Part shown: positions 10,401 to 19,037 of the stretch, one piece after another
How positions within the stretch are numbered: the stretch's first letter is position 1
How the letters are laid out: the number at the start of each line of letters is the position of its first letter
Origin: Pachypanchax playfairii
Taxonomy: Eukaryota; Chordata; Actinopteri; Cyprinodontiformes; Aplocheilidae
Assembly: GCA_006937955.1 (NCBI GenBank)
Contig: SSNP01000154.1
Location: forward strand, 197,972-261,971
Reading direction: 5' to 3'
DNA: 64,000 bases
Made by a program: the position numbers and the translations under genes
Notes under the pieces: model-generated
Told to the model about the DNA's origin: nothing
What the model saw: the letters and a program-made list of their open reading frames with translations, nothing else
Databases searched by the model: none

Positions 10401-12852
10401 AACAGGAAGGTCTCACCTGGTCCTGTAGAGACATGACAGGGTTGTTCTTGGTTGTGTTGATGTGCAGAACGTGGAACCGGTTCTTGCTACAGAGGTCGTA
10501 GGCGATGTTAGTGAAGGACGTGCTGGCCGTTTTGGGCACTCTGTTGTAGATGATGATCATGTTATCGTTTTCAGCGAGAGGTGACGACTCCCCTCCCCCA
10601 ACATCCTCACTATGACGCAGCTCTACTTCAGCCACCTCGTGTCTGGCAATGGTGCGTTCTGAAAGAGACAGGAAACATTAGGTCTAACATCTCTGACCAG
10701 ATGTCGAACACTCCTGGTGAGTTTAAAGATCCGTTCTTTGTGTGTGTTTGAAACCTGAAAAAGCAGCTGAAGACTCCCATTCTCCACCCAGGATCCTGAT
10801 ATGCTGCAGCCAGTATGATAAACCCAATAACACGTCTATGGAAGTTCTCTATATGCTTGTTTCTTGATCTATAATGTTAATGAGGACCTGGAGACTTGCC
10901 AAGACCAGGCAAAGATCATCCACACAGTGGCTGACACAGAGGGGTCATCACCCCCTGTGGAGGGGGCTTAACAGGTCTGCTGTACCTCCAGTGGTTCCAT
11001 GATGTTCATGACTCGGCTGACTCACTACAGACAACTTAAAGAGTGGCTAAGCTTTGATGCATCATGGTGTGAAGAAAAGAATCTGTAAAGGTCCAGTGAA
11101 ATACACCTGAAGTTACTGATAACTCATGTTGTAATCATATTAAAGAGCAGACAAACAATGACAAAGGATTCAAGTTCTACAAAAAAGGAAGGGTGTAAAA
11201 AACTCAGCAATAAAATTTGTTTAAGCTGGATGCAGCCATGTTCTGGTAATTATGGCCAGTTTCTTGTTTCTTTAAACTTTTACTGCCAGAAATAAATGGT
11301 GTCTGTTGCTTTCTTAATCCTGTATTGGAAAGTCAGTAACTAATAACTAAATATTTTGCAGTATGGAATGAATAAGCCCTAGGTACAGTCTAGGGGCAAG
11401 CAGAAGCAGACTACAGCCGCCATGTTGGCCCGTCAGATTAAGTAAATACTCTGTCTTTCTCCTTAAATAAATGCAGTATCAGGCCAGAGCAGCTAAAAAA
11501 ACAAAAACACCCTCTCTGAAAAACAGAACATCATCCCAACATGTAGTTAAGCTTTTGCTAAGAGTATTGACAGAAGACTTAATTAAAAGTGTTTTCTCCG
11601 ATGCAGTGTTCATTAATGCCAATTACAGAGTGGCTTTTAGTCTGATTGCTGCACTCGTGTCATGGAATTATAAGGCATTCCTTTAATACTGCATCACAAG
11701 AACAAAAATACACTCTGGTTTATAATTTGATATGTATATGCATAAATATATTCAGCTTTATGAAACTAATGACAACTATAGACAGAATCAACTCTTTATG
11801 AAAAGATCAAATCAGATTTGCACATTTTAACAGGAATAATCCTCTAAAAAGGATTATGTTCTACATGCAAACATCAGGGATGCGTATAGCACCTCTACAA
11901 TGATCAAGTGTTTCTCTGCTCAGTGTATAAACTCATTGTTCAGAGGCACTCTGAAATCTAAAGACCTGTAAGATGTTCTGAGGCTCCAGACTGAGATGGA
12001 CTCTGTGAGTCAGATGGGGAGAACATTATGACTTGAGTGTATTTAAACTTCTGTGTGAACAAGAAGATGCGAGAAGTGAGTGAAACAACTCAAAAATGAC
12101 AGTATGAACTTTCTCCAAGGATTTTTATCATTTGGATATTATATTTGTAAAATAATACAATTACGTTTTAATCAGTTAAATAGTTTTAAATACTCCTCCA
12201 TTAAAACTGGTCAGTTACTACATCTAACTTCCCCCTGGGATTAATAAATTATTACCAAATCAAATGAATTAACTGATAAATACAATGTTCCTGGACTTCA
12301 TGTTAATAACTGCAAAGACCTGGAGTTCAGCAGGACAAGCAGCTTTCACAGAACTCTGACCAACCAACACTAAATCTTGAAAAAATCTTTTGCACAACAG
12401 TAAAATTACAACTATAACTGAATTATTAAAAATCAGTTTTTGTCTCTTTCAACACTCAAGTGAAAATATTCAGCTTGACCCTGTTTCTGACGCCAGTCTA
12501 AACTACGTGTTAAGTTGTGAGGAAAGACGGGTTTTATTCAAACCATAATCCAGTATTCATTATCACAGTTACCTGTCCAGGTGAGCCTTCCATGACACTG
12601 AAACCACACAGCAGCAACATGTCCACACGAGACACGCATCAACCTCAACACAATAACGTGTCCACACACACAGCAGCAACATGTCCACACGAGACACGCA
12701 TCAACGTCCACACAGTAGCTCTTCTTACCGAGTTTAGCTCTGGACTCGTCCAGTCTCTGGATCTGGTTTTCTATCAGGAGCATCGCCACTCCAAATGCCA
12801 GAATGGCCAAAAGCTGGATCTTGGGCGGCATCCCGATCCTGAGAATACCCAT
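1244..12852 (-). CDS. hs2st1: Heparan sulfate 2-O-sulfotransferase 1 gene, coding exons 1-6
   Basis: The product transfers sulfate from PAPS to the 2-O position of iduronate/glucuronate in heparan sulfate, in the Golgi lumen. Six exons (12852-12729, 10658-10417, 7075-6990, 3804-3666, 3187-3090, 1401-1244) have consistent splice phases and total 847 nt, close to the length expected for the first ~282 of about 356 residues of the vertebrate enzyme. A short cytoplasmic tail and one signal-anchor helix (IQLLAILAFGVAMLLIENQ) are followed by the PAPS 5'-phosphosulfate loop (NRVPKTASTSFTNIAYDL) and the 3'-phosphate site (RDPIERLVSYYYFLRFGDD). The exon for the final ~70 residues is expected left of the window. 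Introns are heavily invaded by transposons but all visible splice sites are intact. Teleosts may have a and b paralogues; I cannot tell which this is. Confidence 0.95.
1610..2765 (+). mobile_element. Deleted piggyBac-like element in an hs2st1 intron
   Basis: The element is flanked by TTAA at 1606-1609 and 2766-2769, the piggyBac target. The left end CTCATTCAGTGCC and the reverse complement of the right end (CTCCTTTAGTGCC) form a 13-bp imperfect inverted repeat. Inside, from about 1951, a short open frame begins MDKIPPACLPDLPG and stops after about 38 codons. An acidic serine-rich stretch (GDSSEAEVDLSDQYLL) in another frame resembles the N-terminus of PGBD4-type transposases. The catalytic region is absent. 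It lies in the intron between hs2st1 exons 5 and 6, opposite in orientation to the gene. Confidence 0.7.
3090..3187 (-). CDS. hs2st1: hs2st1 coding exon 5
   Basis: The exon encodes TFDECVSSGGSDCAPEKLWL and then the cysteine-containing FFCGHLSECW. The acceptor is TTTCAG and the donor GTGAGT, splitting the W codon. The conserved cysteines match the family's disulfide-bonded segment. Confidence 0.94.
3666..3804 (-). CDS. hs2st1: hs2st1 coding exon 4
   Basis: The exon encodes the PAPS 3'-phosphate region (MYINVVRDPIERLVSYYYFL) and the basic GLRRRKQGDKK segment. The acceptor TTCAG abuts 3804 and the donor is GTCGGC. A complete hAT transposon sits in the intron just upstream. Confidence 0.95.
4230..5691 (+). 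CDS. hAT transposase exon 1 (BED zinc finger and catalytic core)
   Basis: The exon starts at ATG 4230. Residues about 15-75 form a BED zinc finger (CKLC...HHLQRNH). The RNase H-like core follows, with ALTTDGWTS and CITDNASNMD carrying the first two catalytic acids and CLAHVVNLA carrying the conserved C/H pair typical of ZBED-like hAT proteins. The frame shifts exactly at the n at 4612; dropping that one symbol keeps a single frame, so it is probably an assembly error. The exon ends at a CAG|GTACAC donor (5692) in phase 0 with the exon at 5943. Fish ZBED1-like annotations usually belong to this family. Confidence 0.85.
5943..6437 (+). CDS. hAT transposase exon 2 (dimerisation domain)
   Basis: The acceptor is a long T-rich tract ending TTTTTTAG (5942). 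The exon begins TSDTDERTKASAS, passes through an acidic/Q-rich linker and ends in the hAT C-terminal dimerisation region: LEWWKVNAYAYPILAPLAKA, then ATSVPSERVFSTAG, whose glutamate is the third catalytic acid. The stop is at 6435-6437. The frame is fully open and in phase with exon 1. Confidence 0.85.
   Translation, partial: TSDTDERTKASASTPGAAAEKVVVMGEASQGTQQSQDEPEGERQMQDVTQPPPPKKTALEVLLGSSYTTSVQTVQSSRGIEIEILSYRNGIPIPLNSSPLEWWKVNAYAYPILAPLAKAYLCIPATSVPSERVFSTAGDIVSAQRSLITPEHVDMLVFLKKNQS
6990..7075 (-). CDS. hs2st1: hs2st1 coding exon 3
   Basis: The exon encodes VRFVQNITTWREMKPGFYHG and the following HVAYLDFS. The acceptor CTGCAG and the GTAAGG donor give correct phases with exons 2 and 4. 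The sequence includes the conserved YHGHV histidine that family knowledge places in the active site. Confidence 0.94.
7840..8486. mobile_element. Harbinger-type MITE
   Basis: The left end TGCCGCTTTTCCACCGACA and the inverted right end TGCCCCTTTTCCACTGACA give 19-bp repeats with two differences. TAA flanks both sides (7837-7839, 8487-8489). The element is 647 bp. Open frames across it show no transposase motif. It lies in the hs2st1 intron between exons 2 and 3. Confidence 0.75.
9528..10212 (-). mobile_element. Non-autonomous Harbinger-derived element
   Basis: Ends GGTGCATTCACACCGGCC and, inverted, GGTGCGTTCACACCGGCC give a strong terminal inverted repeat. The flanks read TAA on the left and TTA on the right, so the usual 3-bp duplication is not clean; a 2-bp TA target is also possible. 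A perfect short palindrome around 9717-9742 (AGCTAGCT core) lies inside. The minus strand carries the start of a HARBI1-like nuclease. It lies in the hs2st1 intron between exons 2 and 3. Confidence 0.6.
9830..10010 (-). pseudogene. HARBI1-like nuclease N-terminal fragment
   Basis: The minus strand encodes a basic run RQRRRRVHQRRLWIHPIL followed by SEFGEFNHLLQELRLDE. This is the pattern at the N-terminus of Harbinger transposases (basic stretch, W-V/I-H-P, then EF/EY-HHL-ELR). The catalytic DDE part is missing and the frame runs into the element's end. It was probably retained by internal deletion of an autonomous copy. Confidence 0.55.
10417..10658 (-). CDS. hs2st1: hs2st1 coding exon 2
   Basis: The acceptor is TTTCAG before 10658 and the donor GTGAGA after 10417. 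The exon encodes the rest of the stem, an acidic variable stretch, and the PAPS-binding PKTASTSFTNIAYDL loop. It ends with VMSLQDQ, in phase 0 with exon 3. Confidence 0.95.
12609..12708. repeat. hs2st1: Two-copy direct repeat in hs2st1 intron 1
   Basis: A block of about 39 bp (beginning ACAGCAGCAACATGTCCACA) occurs twice, about 61 bp apart, just downstream of the exon 1 donor in the gene's orientation. The copies differ at one or two bases. It looks like a small minisatellite; no function is evident. Confidence 0.7.
12729..12852 (-). CDS. hs2st1: hs2st1 coding exon 1
   Basis: It starts at ATG 12852 (MGILRIGMPPKIQLL...) and encodes the cytoplasmic tail, the membrane anchor and the start of the stem. 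An in-frame TTG lies just upstream, but the ATG matches the conserved start of the family. The exon ends in phase 1 at a GTAAGA donor (12728). Confidence 0.93.
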
Positions 12853-13260
12853 CAAACAAGCAGATGACTCATTCCTTTGGCTCTGGGATTCAAGCTCCAG
12901 GACTGTGTTATTAGCAGTTAAATAACATTTAATTCCGTTTAAAGTCTAAGACTTGGAGTTTATCAGTTCAGCTGACCACTGTTAGCTGTTAATGCCACAG
13001 ACTGTTATTGAGTTTGGGTTAACGCGTCATCATTAGCAAAACAAAATAACAGCAGCTAGCTTCTTAGCTAACAATAACATGATGGAGCTAGCAAAAACAT
13101 CTTTATGCAATCATCAATTTTGGATCTTGTTTAACGCTGATAAACACGCGCTCTCACCACGACTGTGGTTTGTTTGAAACTAAATGAGAAAATATTGTTC
13201 AAATAAATTCTAAACTACTGAGTTTGCCACAATTGCTCAACAATAATGGCACATTTCTTC
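12853..13260 (-). promoter_or_regulatory. hs2st1: hs2st1 5' UTR and likely promoter region
   Basis: This is the sequence directly upstream of the hs2st1 start codon. It contains no other gene or recognisable transposon and has scattered CpG (ACGCG motifs near 13021 and 13147). No TATA box is obvious. The transcription start cannot be placed from sequence alone. Confidence 0.35.
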
Positions 13261-13839
13261 TTCGTGATGTTAAAAGAACGCTAACCAGTATTAAAGGCGT
13301 ATTGCGCCACCTGCTGGATCGAAATATGTATCGCTGCAATCAGCCAAACGGAAAAAGTCATTTCCAGGGTCAGTTTCTTGTCAACTAGTGTAATTTCTGT
13401 ACATCTGTATGTCGGTGCTACATGTTAAGTTATAATATGCCCAATTTACATCAAGGAGCAACTGATTTCAGGTCCAGATTCAAGTTGCTCATTGAAAGAA
13501 ACCAGATTGCATTGAATCATTTCTTTATGTCAAGTGCAAAGGAAAGGCTTTAACAGGAAGAAACCTCCTCTGGCATCTGACAGGACAGGAAGACACAGAT
13601 AATAACAGTGTCTGTGTCTCTAATAAATAAAGCTCAAAACTGATGACAAGACTCAGAAATCCTCTTAACCTGTTAACAATTATTGTAAGACTTTAATAGG
13701 CTACTACTTATGCCAATTCATTTTTCAAGTGTTTCTTTGAATACTGCATGTCATTTGATGCACATGGATCAGATATATTAATAAACACTTAAATATAAGT
13801 GTAAAATGTGAATTTACTGAAACATGACCACTAAATTAA
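13261..13839. other. Intergenic, nothing recognised
   Basis: AT-rich sequence between the hs2st1 promoter and a LINE fragment. I see no open frame with coding character, no terminal repeats and no RNA gene. Confidence 0.5.
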
Positions 13840-14440
13840 GGTAATTAATGTAGGGGTGAGTTTTCCTGATTTTCTTTCTTTTGTTATCTCTAAGGGGAGG
13901 TTCAACAAATCTTTATTATCCCATTGGGGCAATTTGTCATTCAGCAACAAGGAATCAGCAAAATGTGTTCTCCAAAGACAAAACAAACAAAACCAAATAA
14001 AAAAGAAAATAAAGCTACTTATTTAACAGAGTGAAACAGTAATGACCAGAGAAAACTTAAATCTGTTTGTCCTGCATTTTGGTAGGATGTATCTGGACCT
14101 TGACGGGAGCAGCAGGAACTCTTGAGTCAAAAGGGGCTCAGGTCCATCAGGACTGAACGGGCCTTACGGAGGACTCTTGTTTGGTACAGGGCGGAGTGAT
14201 TATTCAATTCAATCCCTGCTATTTTGTCTTACGATCCTCTGCAATCTGTTTTTAAGGTAAAGGTAACTGTACTGACAGATAAGAAAAAGATTCAATAGCA
14301 TACTAGTAAAACATTCACTTCTGATAAAAATACATGCACTGATGGGCCTTCTTACACACAGTATCAAGTTGGTGACAGACCAGAGATCCACAGCTCAGCC
14401 AGTAGATGGAAGCAGCGCTCCAGGGATGAAGAATTATTGG
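13840..14440 (-). mobile_element. Rex1/CR1-like LINE 3' fragment
   Basis: On the minus strand a degenerate open frame (14391-14209) resembles the C-terminal thumb of fish Rex1/Babar elements (YLKNRLQRIVRQ). It is followed by a 3' untranslated end with CCCCAATGGGATAATAAAGA, the hairpin-like tail common to that clade. Frame breaks and lack of the RT core mark it as a 5'-truncated relic. The clade assignment is from pattern memory. Confidence 0.5.
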
Positions 14441-15640
14441 CACAGTAAATAAAGCAGTGGCGTCTCATTCTACTCCTAAAGGTCCAATATCCTGGATATT
14501 TACGTCATTTTCATTTTCTAACACCTGATGGAATGGTTTAATTACCTGTTCAGTATATCCTCGAGATCTGCAGAAGTCTTTTTAAAACCCACTGATTCAA
14601 ACCAGGTGTGTTGGAGCAGGGAAACATCTAAAATATGCAGGATTGGACACTTCTACTTTTTATTAAAATATTTTTAATTTAAATGTTTTGCTCTAATACT
14701 TATACAGGTTTATGACAAATATTAGACCTTAACCTTTACAACTTGAGTTCAGTAAAATATTAGCAAACAGAAAATCTGTTGCAAGACTTTTTCAGTCACA
14801 AGAGAACAAGTCATTGTTTTTCATTGTTACTTTTGCAGACAGTGTGTATCATTAACAGAGTATTAATTAGTGATCAACCAGTATGGGTTTTTCAGGACCA
14901 CTATTGATTATTAGCTGTTAAGAACACCAATAACCAATATTTGTTGCCAATATTAATTGCAGTAAAAGTGTAAAAATTGGCGGAAAAAAATGTGAATAAT
15001 ACAAACTAAGGATGGGTAATAAGGCCTCAAATTAATATTGTGATATATTGAGCAGCTTACGTTAATAACGATGGATGGAGATAACTAGCCCCCACCCCCG
15101 TCCCTTTCTATATCTAATGGCCTAACTAACATAATGGTTCTTGTTATTGTTTGGCCTTTTAATTTTTTAATTCATTTTATTAACCAGTTTTTTAATTCAG
15201 GGTTCTATTCCCACTCCTTTCTGAATTTCTTAAGAGGTCAGTTTAGGCTCAGACATGACTCAGAGAAGCGACCACACAGACCAAGTGACGAAGAGACTGG
15301 GGATGCAAATAAAATTGGTGATTTGGTGATAGTGTGCAGTCATTTATTTCAGACAGAAATATTTTGCCTTTGCATCGGAGCACTGGTGATCAGCTGCAGC
15401 TACTTCAGGCAGATGAAATTTATCAACATTCTGGACTCAGCAAGACTAATATCTGCTCCAACTGAGCAGGGCAGAGCTGCAGCATGCTGTGAGCGCTCCA
15501 CTGCTAAGGGAAAACAGTTACAACCGTGTTCCACGTTAGTCTACAAAACTATGCAATAACACCATACAAAGTCATTGGATTTGTAGCTAGTTGCTTTTTT
15601 GAAAAAACAAGTCCCATAGAAGAGTCTAAACACTCCCTAA
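14441..15640. other. Intergenic, old repeat debris
   Basis: The stretch around 14860-15080 (GGATGGGTAATA, GATATATTG) resembles decayed hAT subterminal sequence, but no paired ends are visible. Open frames at 15134-15559 and nearby have no recognisable domain and low-complexity composition. Confidence 0.4.
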
Positions 15641-16233
15641 CCCCGCCTTTCCACTGGACGCGTCAGCAGCATGTAGCGTTTTGCTTGTGCAATCAGCTGA
15701 GCATCCCTTCCCACCAGGAGAGTTTTACACGTGCTAATCCCTCGCACAAGTGTTACATGCAGCTGGTCCTGGAAGATCACGACATCTCATGAGAATAGTG
15801 CAAACACACATGATTTAGTCAGTATACACCAAAATAAGCATGGAGAAAGACAACAACATGTATCCAGAAGGTATGTGGCTTATTTTCACACCTCCTACGG
15901 ACTTCAAACCCGTCACAGGTACTACACTTTCTCGTAGTCTCGCAAATGAAAATCCCTACGTGCTCTTTTATTTTGAAACTTCAGAGTACGATCGCCTGAC
16001 TTCCTGTCTGGGCCAAACTAATCTGCTGAACTTGATGCATTTTAGAAGCGTACAGTGTAAAAAATAGAACTGCAACATAATGCTCGCAACACTACTCTTC
16101 TGGGACGCATCTCATGTGCACTGCTTCGTGCGCATATAGGGAACGGTCGCATTGACTTAAATGGCAGCTATCAGCCGCGTATTACGCGTAACTAACATTG
16201 CACATCTTTTGCTTTTGCAGTGGAAAGGAGGGC
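15641..16233. mobile_element. Harbinger-type MITE
   Basis: Ends CCCCGCCTTTCCACTGG and, inverted, GCCCTCCTTTCCACTGC form an imperfect inverted repeat. TAA flanks both sides (15638-15640 and 16234-16236). The element is 593 bp with no transposase. Its ends share the CCTTTCCACTG core with the MITE at 7840, suggesting the same mobilising family. Confidence 0.65.
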
Positions 16234-16245
16234 TAATACAAACAC

Positions 16246-16800
16246 TTAAAGTGTAACTGAACCCCAAAACAATTTTTTTGCTTATAAACTGTATAAATGG
16301 GTTTTTACTAATGCAATCTTTCAGTTTTTGGGCATTTTTGACATTTTCTTGTAAATTTGTGTAATTCAACACTTTTTGGTCTAAAAACGTCTAGTGCTGC
16401 CCTCGTAGGGTTGAACAGTGGCTACTGCATTTGAAATTTGTAATTGACTGAAGCAGAACATGACGCTGATCTTTTCCCATGCCTACGTCACCAGCATCGT
16501 CTTGCAGACACGCCCCGTTGTGGGTTTGGGTATAAAACTCGCCCCATGACGAGTTTGGCGTTTGAGTTGCTCATTGTTCAAGTTGTTAGCGTAGCTGTTT
16601 AATATACTTAGATAATTAGCTAGTTTTCATAGTGTTTAGTGTTGTTGGGGGGGTCAACACTACAATTCTTCTAGTATCTTTGTAGAAGGAAATCTTGTAC
16701 CTATTTTGTTTTGCAAATAAATGCCACTTTCATGTCCAAGATGTTTCAGACAATGAAGAGAATGTTTTTATTATTATTTATTATAATGTGATGATGTCAA
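16246..16800. other. Possible TTAA-element end and untranscribed spacer
   Basis: A TTAA at 16246-16249 followed by AGTGTAACTGAACCCC looks like the left end of a common fish TTAA-target non-autonomous element. I cannot find the matching right end before the poly-C tract at about 16809. No gene is seen. Confidence 0.3.
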
Positions 16801-16808
16801 ACGATGTA

Positions 16809-16839
16809 GCCCCCCCCCATCCCCCCCCCCCCCACACAC
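16809..16839. repeat. Poly-C / CA low-complexity tract at a junction
   Basis: Runs of C broken by AT, then CACACAC and a single n at 16840. This replaces the left terminal repeat expected for the adjacent Tc1 element. It may be a collapsed or misjoined region. Confidence 0.7.
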
Positions 16840-16840
16840 N

Positions 16841-18231
16841 GTAAGATTTCTGGCTTTCACAGACCTGTAACTTCTTTAAGAGGCTCCTCGGTCCTCCACT
16901 CGTTACCTGTATTAATGGCACCTGTGTGAACTCGTTATCAGTATAAAAGACACCTGTCCACAACCTCAAACAGTCACGCTCCAAACTCCACTATGGCCAA
17001 GACCAAAGAGCTGTCAAAGGACACCAGAAACAAAATTGTAGACCTTCACCAGGCTGGGAAGACTGAATCTGCAATAGGTAAGCAGCTTGGTGTGAAGAAA
17101 TCAACTGTGGGAGCAATTATTAGAAAATGGAAGACATACAAGACCACTGATAATCTCCCTCGATCTGGGGCTCCACGCAAGATCTCACCCCGTGGGGTCA
17201 AAATGATCACAAGAACGGTGAGCAAAAATCCCAGAACCACACGGAGGGACCTAGTGAATGACCTGCAGAGAGCTGGGACCAAAGTAACAAAGGCTACCAT
17301 CAGTAACACACTACGCCGCCAGGGACTCAAATCCTGCAGTGCCAGACGTGTCCCCCTGCTGAAGCCAGGACACGTCCAGGCCCGTCTGCGGTTTGCTAGA
17401 GAGCATTTGGATGATCCAGAAGAGGATTGGGAGAACATCATATGGTCAGATGAAACCAAAATAGAACTTTTTGGTAGAAACTCAACTTGTCGTGTTTGGA
17501 GGGGAAAGAATGCTGAGTTGGATCCAAAGAACACCATACCTACTGTAAAGCATGGGGGTGGAAACATCATGCTTTGGGGCTGTTTTTCTGCAAGGGGACC
17601 AGGACGACTGATCCGTGTAAAGGAAAGAATGAATGGGGCCATGTATCGTAAGATTTTGAGTGAAAACCTCCTTCCATCAGCAAGGGCATTGAAAATGAGA
17701 CGTGGCTGGGTCTTTCAGCATGACAATGATCCCAAACACACCGCCCGGGCAACGAAGGAGTGGCTTCGTAAGAAGCATTTCAAGGTCCTGGAGTGGCCTA
17801 GCCAGTCTCCAGATCTCAACCCCATAGAAAATCTCTGGAGGGAGTTGAAAGTCCGTGTTGCCCAGCGTCAGCCCCAAAACATCACTGCTCTAGAGGAGAT
17901 CTGCATGGAGGAATGGGCCAAAATACCAGCAACAGTGTGTGAAAACCTTGTGAAGACTTACAGAAAACGTTTGACCTCTGTCATTGCCAACAAAGGCTAT
18001 ATAACAAAGTATTGAGATTAACTTTTGTTATTGACCAAATACTTATTTTCCACCATAATTTGCAAATAAATTCTTTAAAAATCAGACAATGTGATTTTCT
18101 GGATTTTTTTTCCTCATTTTGTCTCTCATAGTTGAGGTATACCTATGATGAAAATTACAGGCCTCTCTGATCTTTTTAAGTGGGAGAACTTAAACAATTG
18201 GTGGCTGACTAAATACTTTTTTGCCCCACTG
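16841..18231 (+). mobile_element. Tc1 transposon lacking its left terminal repeat
   Basis: The right end reads inward as CAGTGGGGCAAAAAAGTATT and abuts a TA (18232-18233), the Tc1/mariner target. The left side starts only in the 5' leader of the transposase (after the n at 16840), so about 200 bp including the left inverted repeat are missing. Coding and 3' sequence are nearly identical to the fragment at 48817-49295. The short divergence suggests recent activity of this family. Confidence 0.88.
16993..18015 (+). CDS. Tc1-family transposase, full length
   Basis: Uninterrupted 340 codons, the usual Tc1 length. N-terminal residues about 1-110 form the paired-like double helix-turn-helix (SKDTRNKIVDLHQAGKTES; second HTH about TRRDLVNDLQ) with a GRPR-like linker (PRSGAPRK). 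The DD34E catalytic triad is visible as IIWSDETKIELFG, VFQHDNDPKHTA and SPDLNPIENLW. The start codon follows the standard leader of this family. The protein could be functional, but this copy lacks its left inverted repeat and should not be mobile itself. It cuts and pastes elements at TA sites in the nucleus. Confidence 0.93.
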   Translation: MAKTKELSKDTRNKIVDLHQAGKTESAIGKQLGVKKSTVGAIIRKWKTYKTTDNLPRSGAPRKISPRGVKMITRTVSKNPRTTRRDLVNDLQRAGTKVTKATISNTLRRQGLKSCSARRVPLLKPGHVQARLRFAREHLDDPEEDWENIIWSDETKIELFGRNSTCRVWRGKNAELDPKNTIPTVKHGGGNIMLWGCFSARGPGRLIRVKERMNGAMYRKILSENLLPSARALKMRRGWVFQHDNDPKHTARATKEWLRKKHFKVLEWPSQSPDLNPIENLWRELKVRVAQRQPQNITALEEICMEEWAKIPATVCENLVKTYRKRLTSVIANKGYITKY

Positions 18232-18322
18232 TATCTTGTGAAACAACTGGTCTTTGTTAAAGTCAAGGCAGATCTGACAAACAGTGTCGGACAATTTGAT
18301 CTGTAGAATACAGCCCCCCCAT

Positions 18323-18380
18323 CCACTCTTGTCACTCACTCACTCACTCACTCACTCACTCACTCACTCACTCACTCACT
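18323..18380. repeat. (TCAC)n microsatellite
   Basis: About 13 tandem ACTC/TCAC units. Nothing else is attached to it. Confidence 0.95.
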
Positions 18381-19037
18381 CCAGGAAATAAAAAAACCAA
18401 GACAAAAAAATCATATTGATCATAAAAATATTTAAAAGTTAAAAAAAGAAAGTCATGTTGAGATAAAAACTCTTGTTCATCACATTTTACTTCATAATTG
18501 CAACCGCACGTGTTGTATTCATTGTTGCAAAACTTGCTCTGTATAAAGTTTGTTTGTTATCGTAATCATAACCATTCTTCTGAAGCTCAATGCTGATGTC
18601 ATGTGAATAGTTTTCTAATCAGCAATAAATATAACAATTTCTGATCAACCCATATCAATTGCATACTTAAAACAACATACCAATTAAAGCCCTGTCCTAC
18701 ATTAGTCTACATTATGACTTCAACCCTCCCAAAATAATATACATAAATAAATAGGAATTGATTATAAAATGTTTAGATTTAAAAAATAACTTTGTGTTTG
18801 CAAATAAATTACATGCAAATATGTTTGTTTACCTAGTTTAAAAGTAAACAACAACCAAACATTAAAGGAGGAGAGATAGAATGTTAGAACACTGCTGAAC
18901 ATCAAAGGTGTGATGTCATAAAGACTGAATACATTAGAGCGTTCTGTGTTCTGTGTTCCCTCATTTCACTTGGACCTCTCGCCTGAGACAGTACAGTGTA
19001 ACACAGCGTTTTCAAAACTTTCGACATTGATTGCAAA
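18381..19037 (+). promoter_or_regulatory. Upstream region of the coiled-coil gene
   Basis: AT-rich spacer. The last 120 bp before the ATG contain TGATGTCATAAAG (CRE-like) at about 18911 and short repeated TTCTGTGTTC words. No TATA box at a typical distance is clear. It is listed because it is the only candidate promoter for the intronless gene that follows. Confidence 0.3.

Noticed and set aside
17046..17642. 198-codon open frame antisense to the Tc1 transposase
   Set aside because: It is a shadow of the conserved transposase gene. Its sequence has no domain and its codon pattern follows the sense strand.
18323..18380. Regular short repeats considered as a CRISPR-like array
   Set aside because: Four-base units without spacers are a microsatellite, and the DNA is animal.
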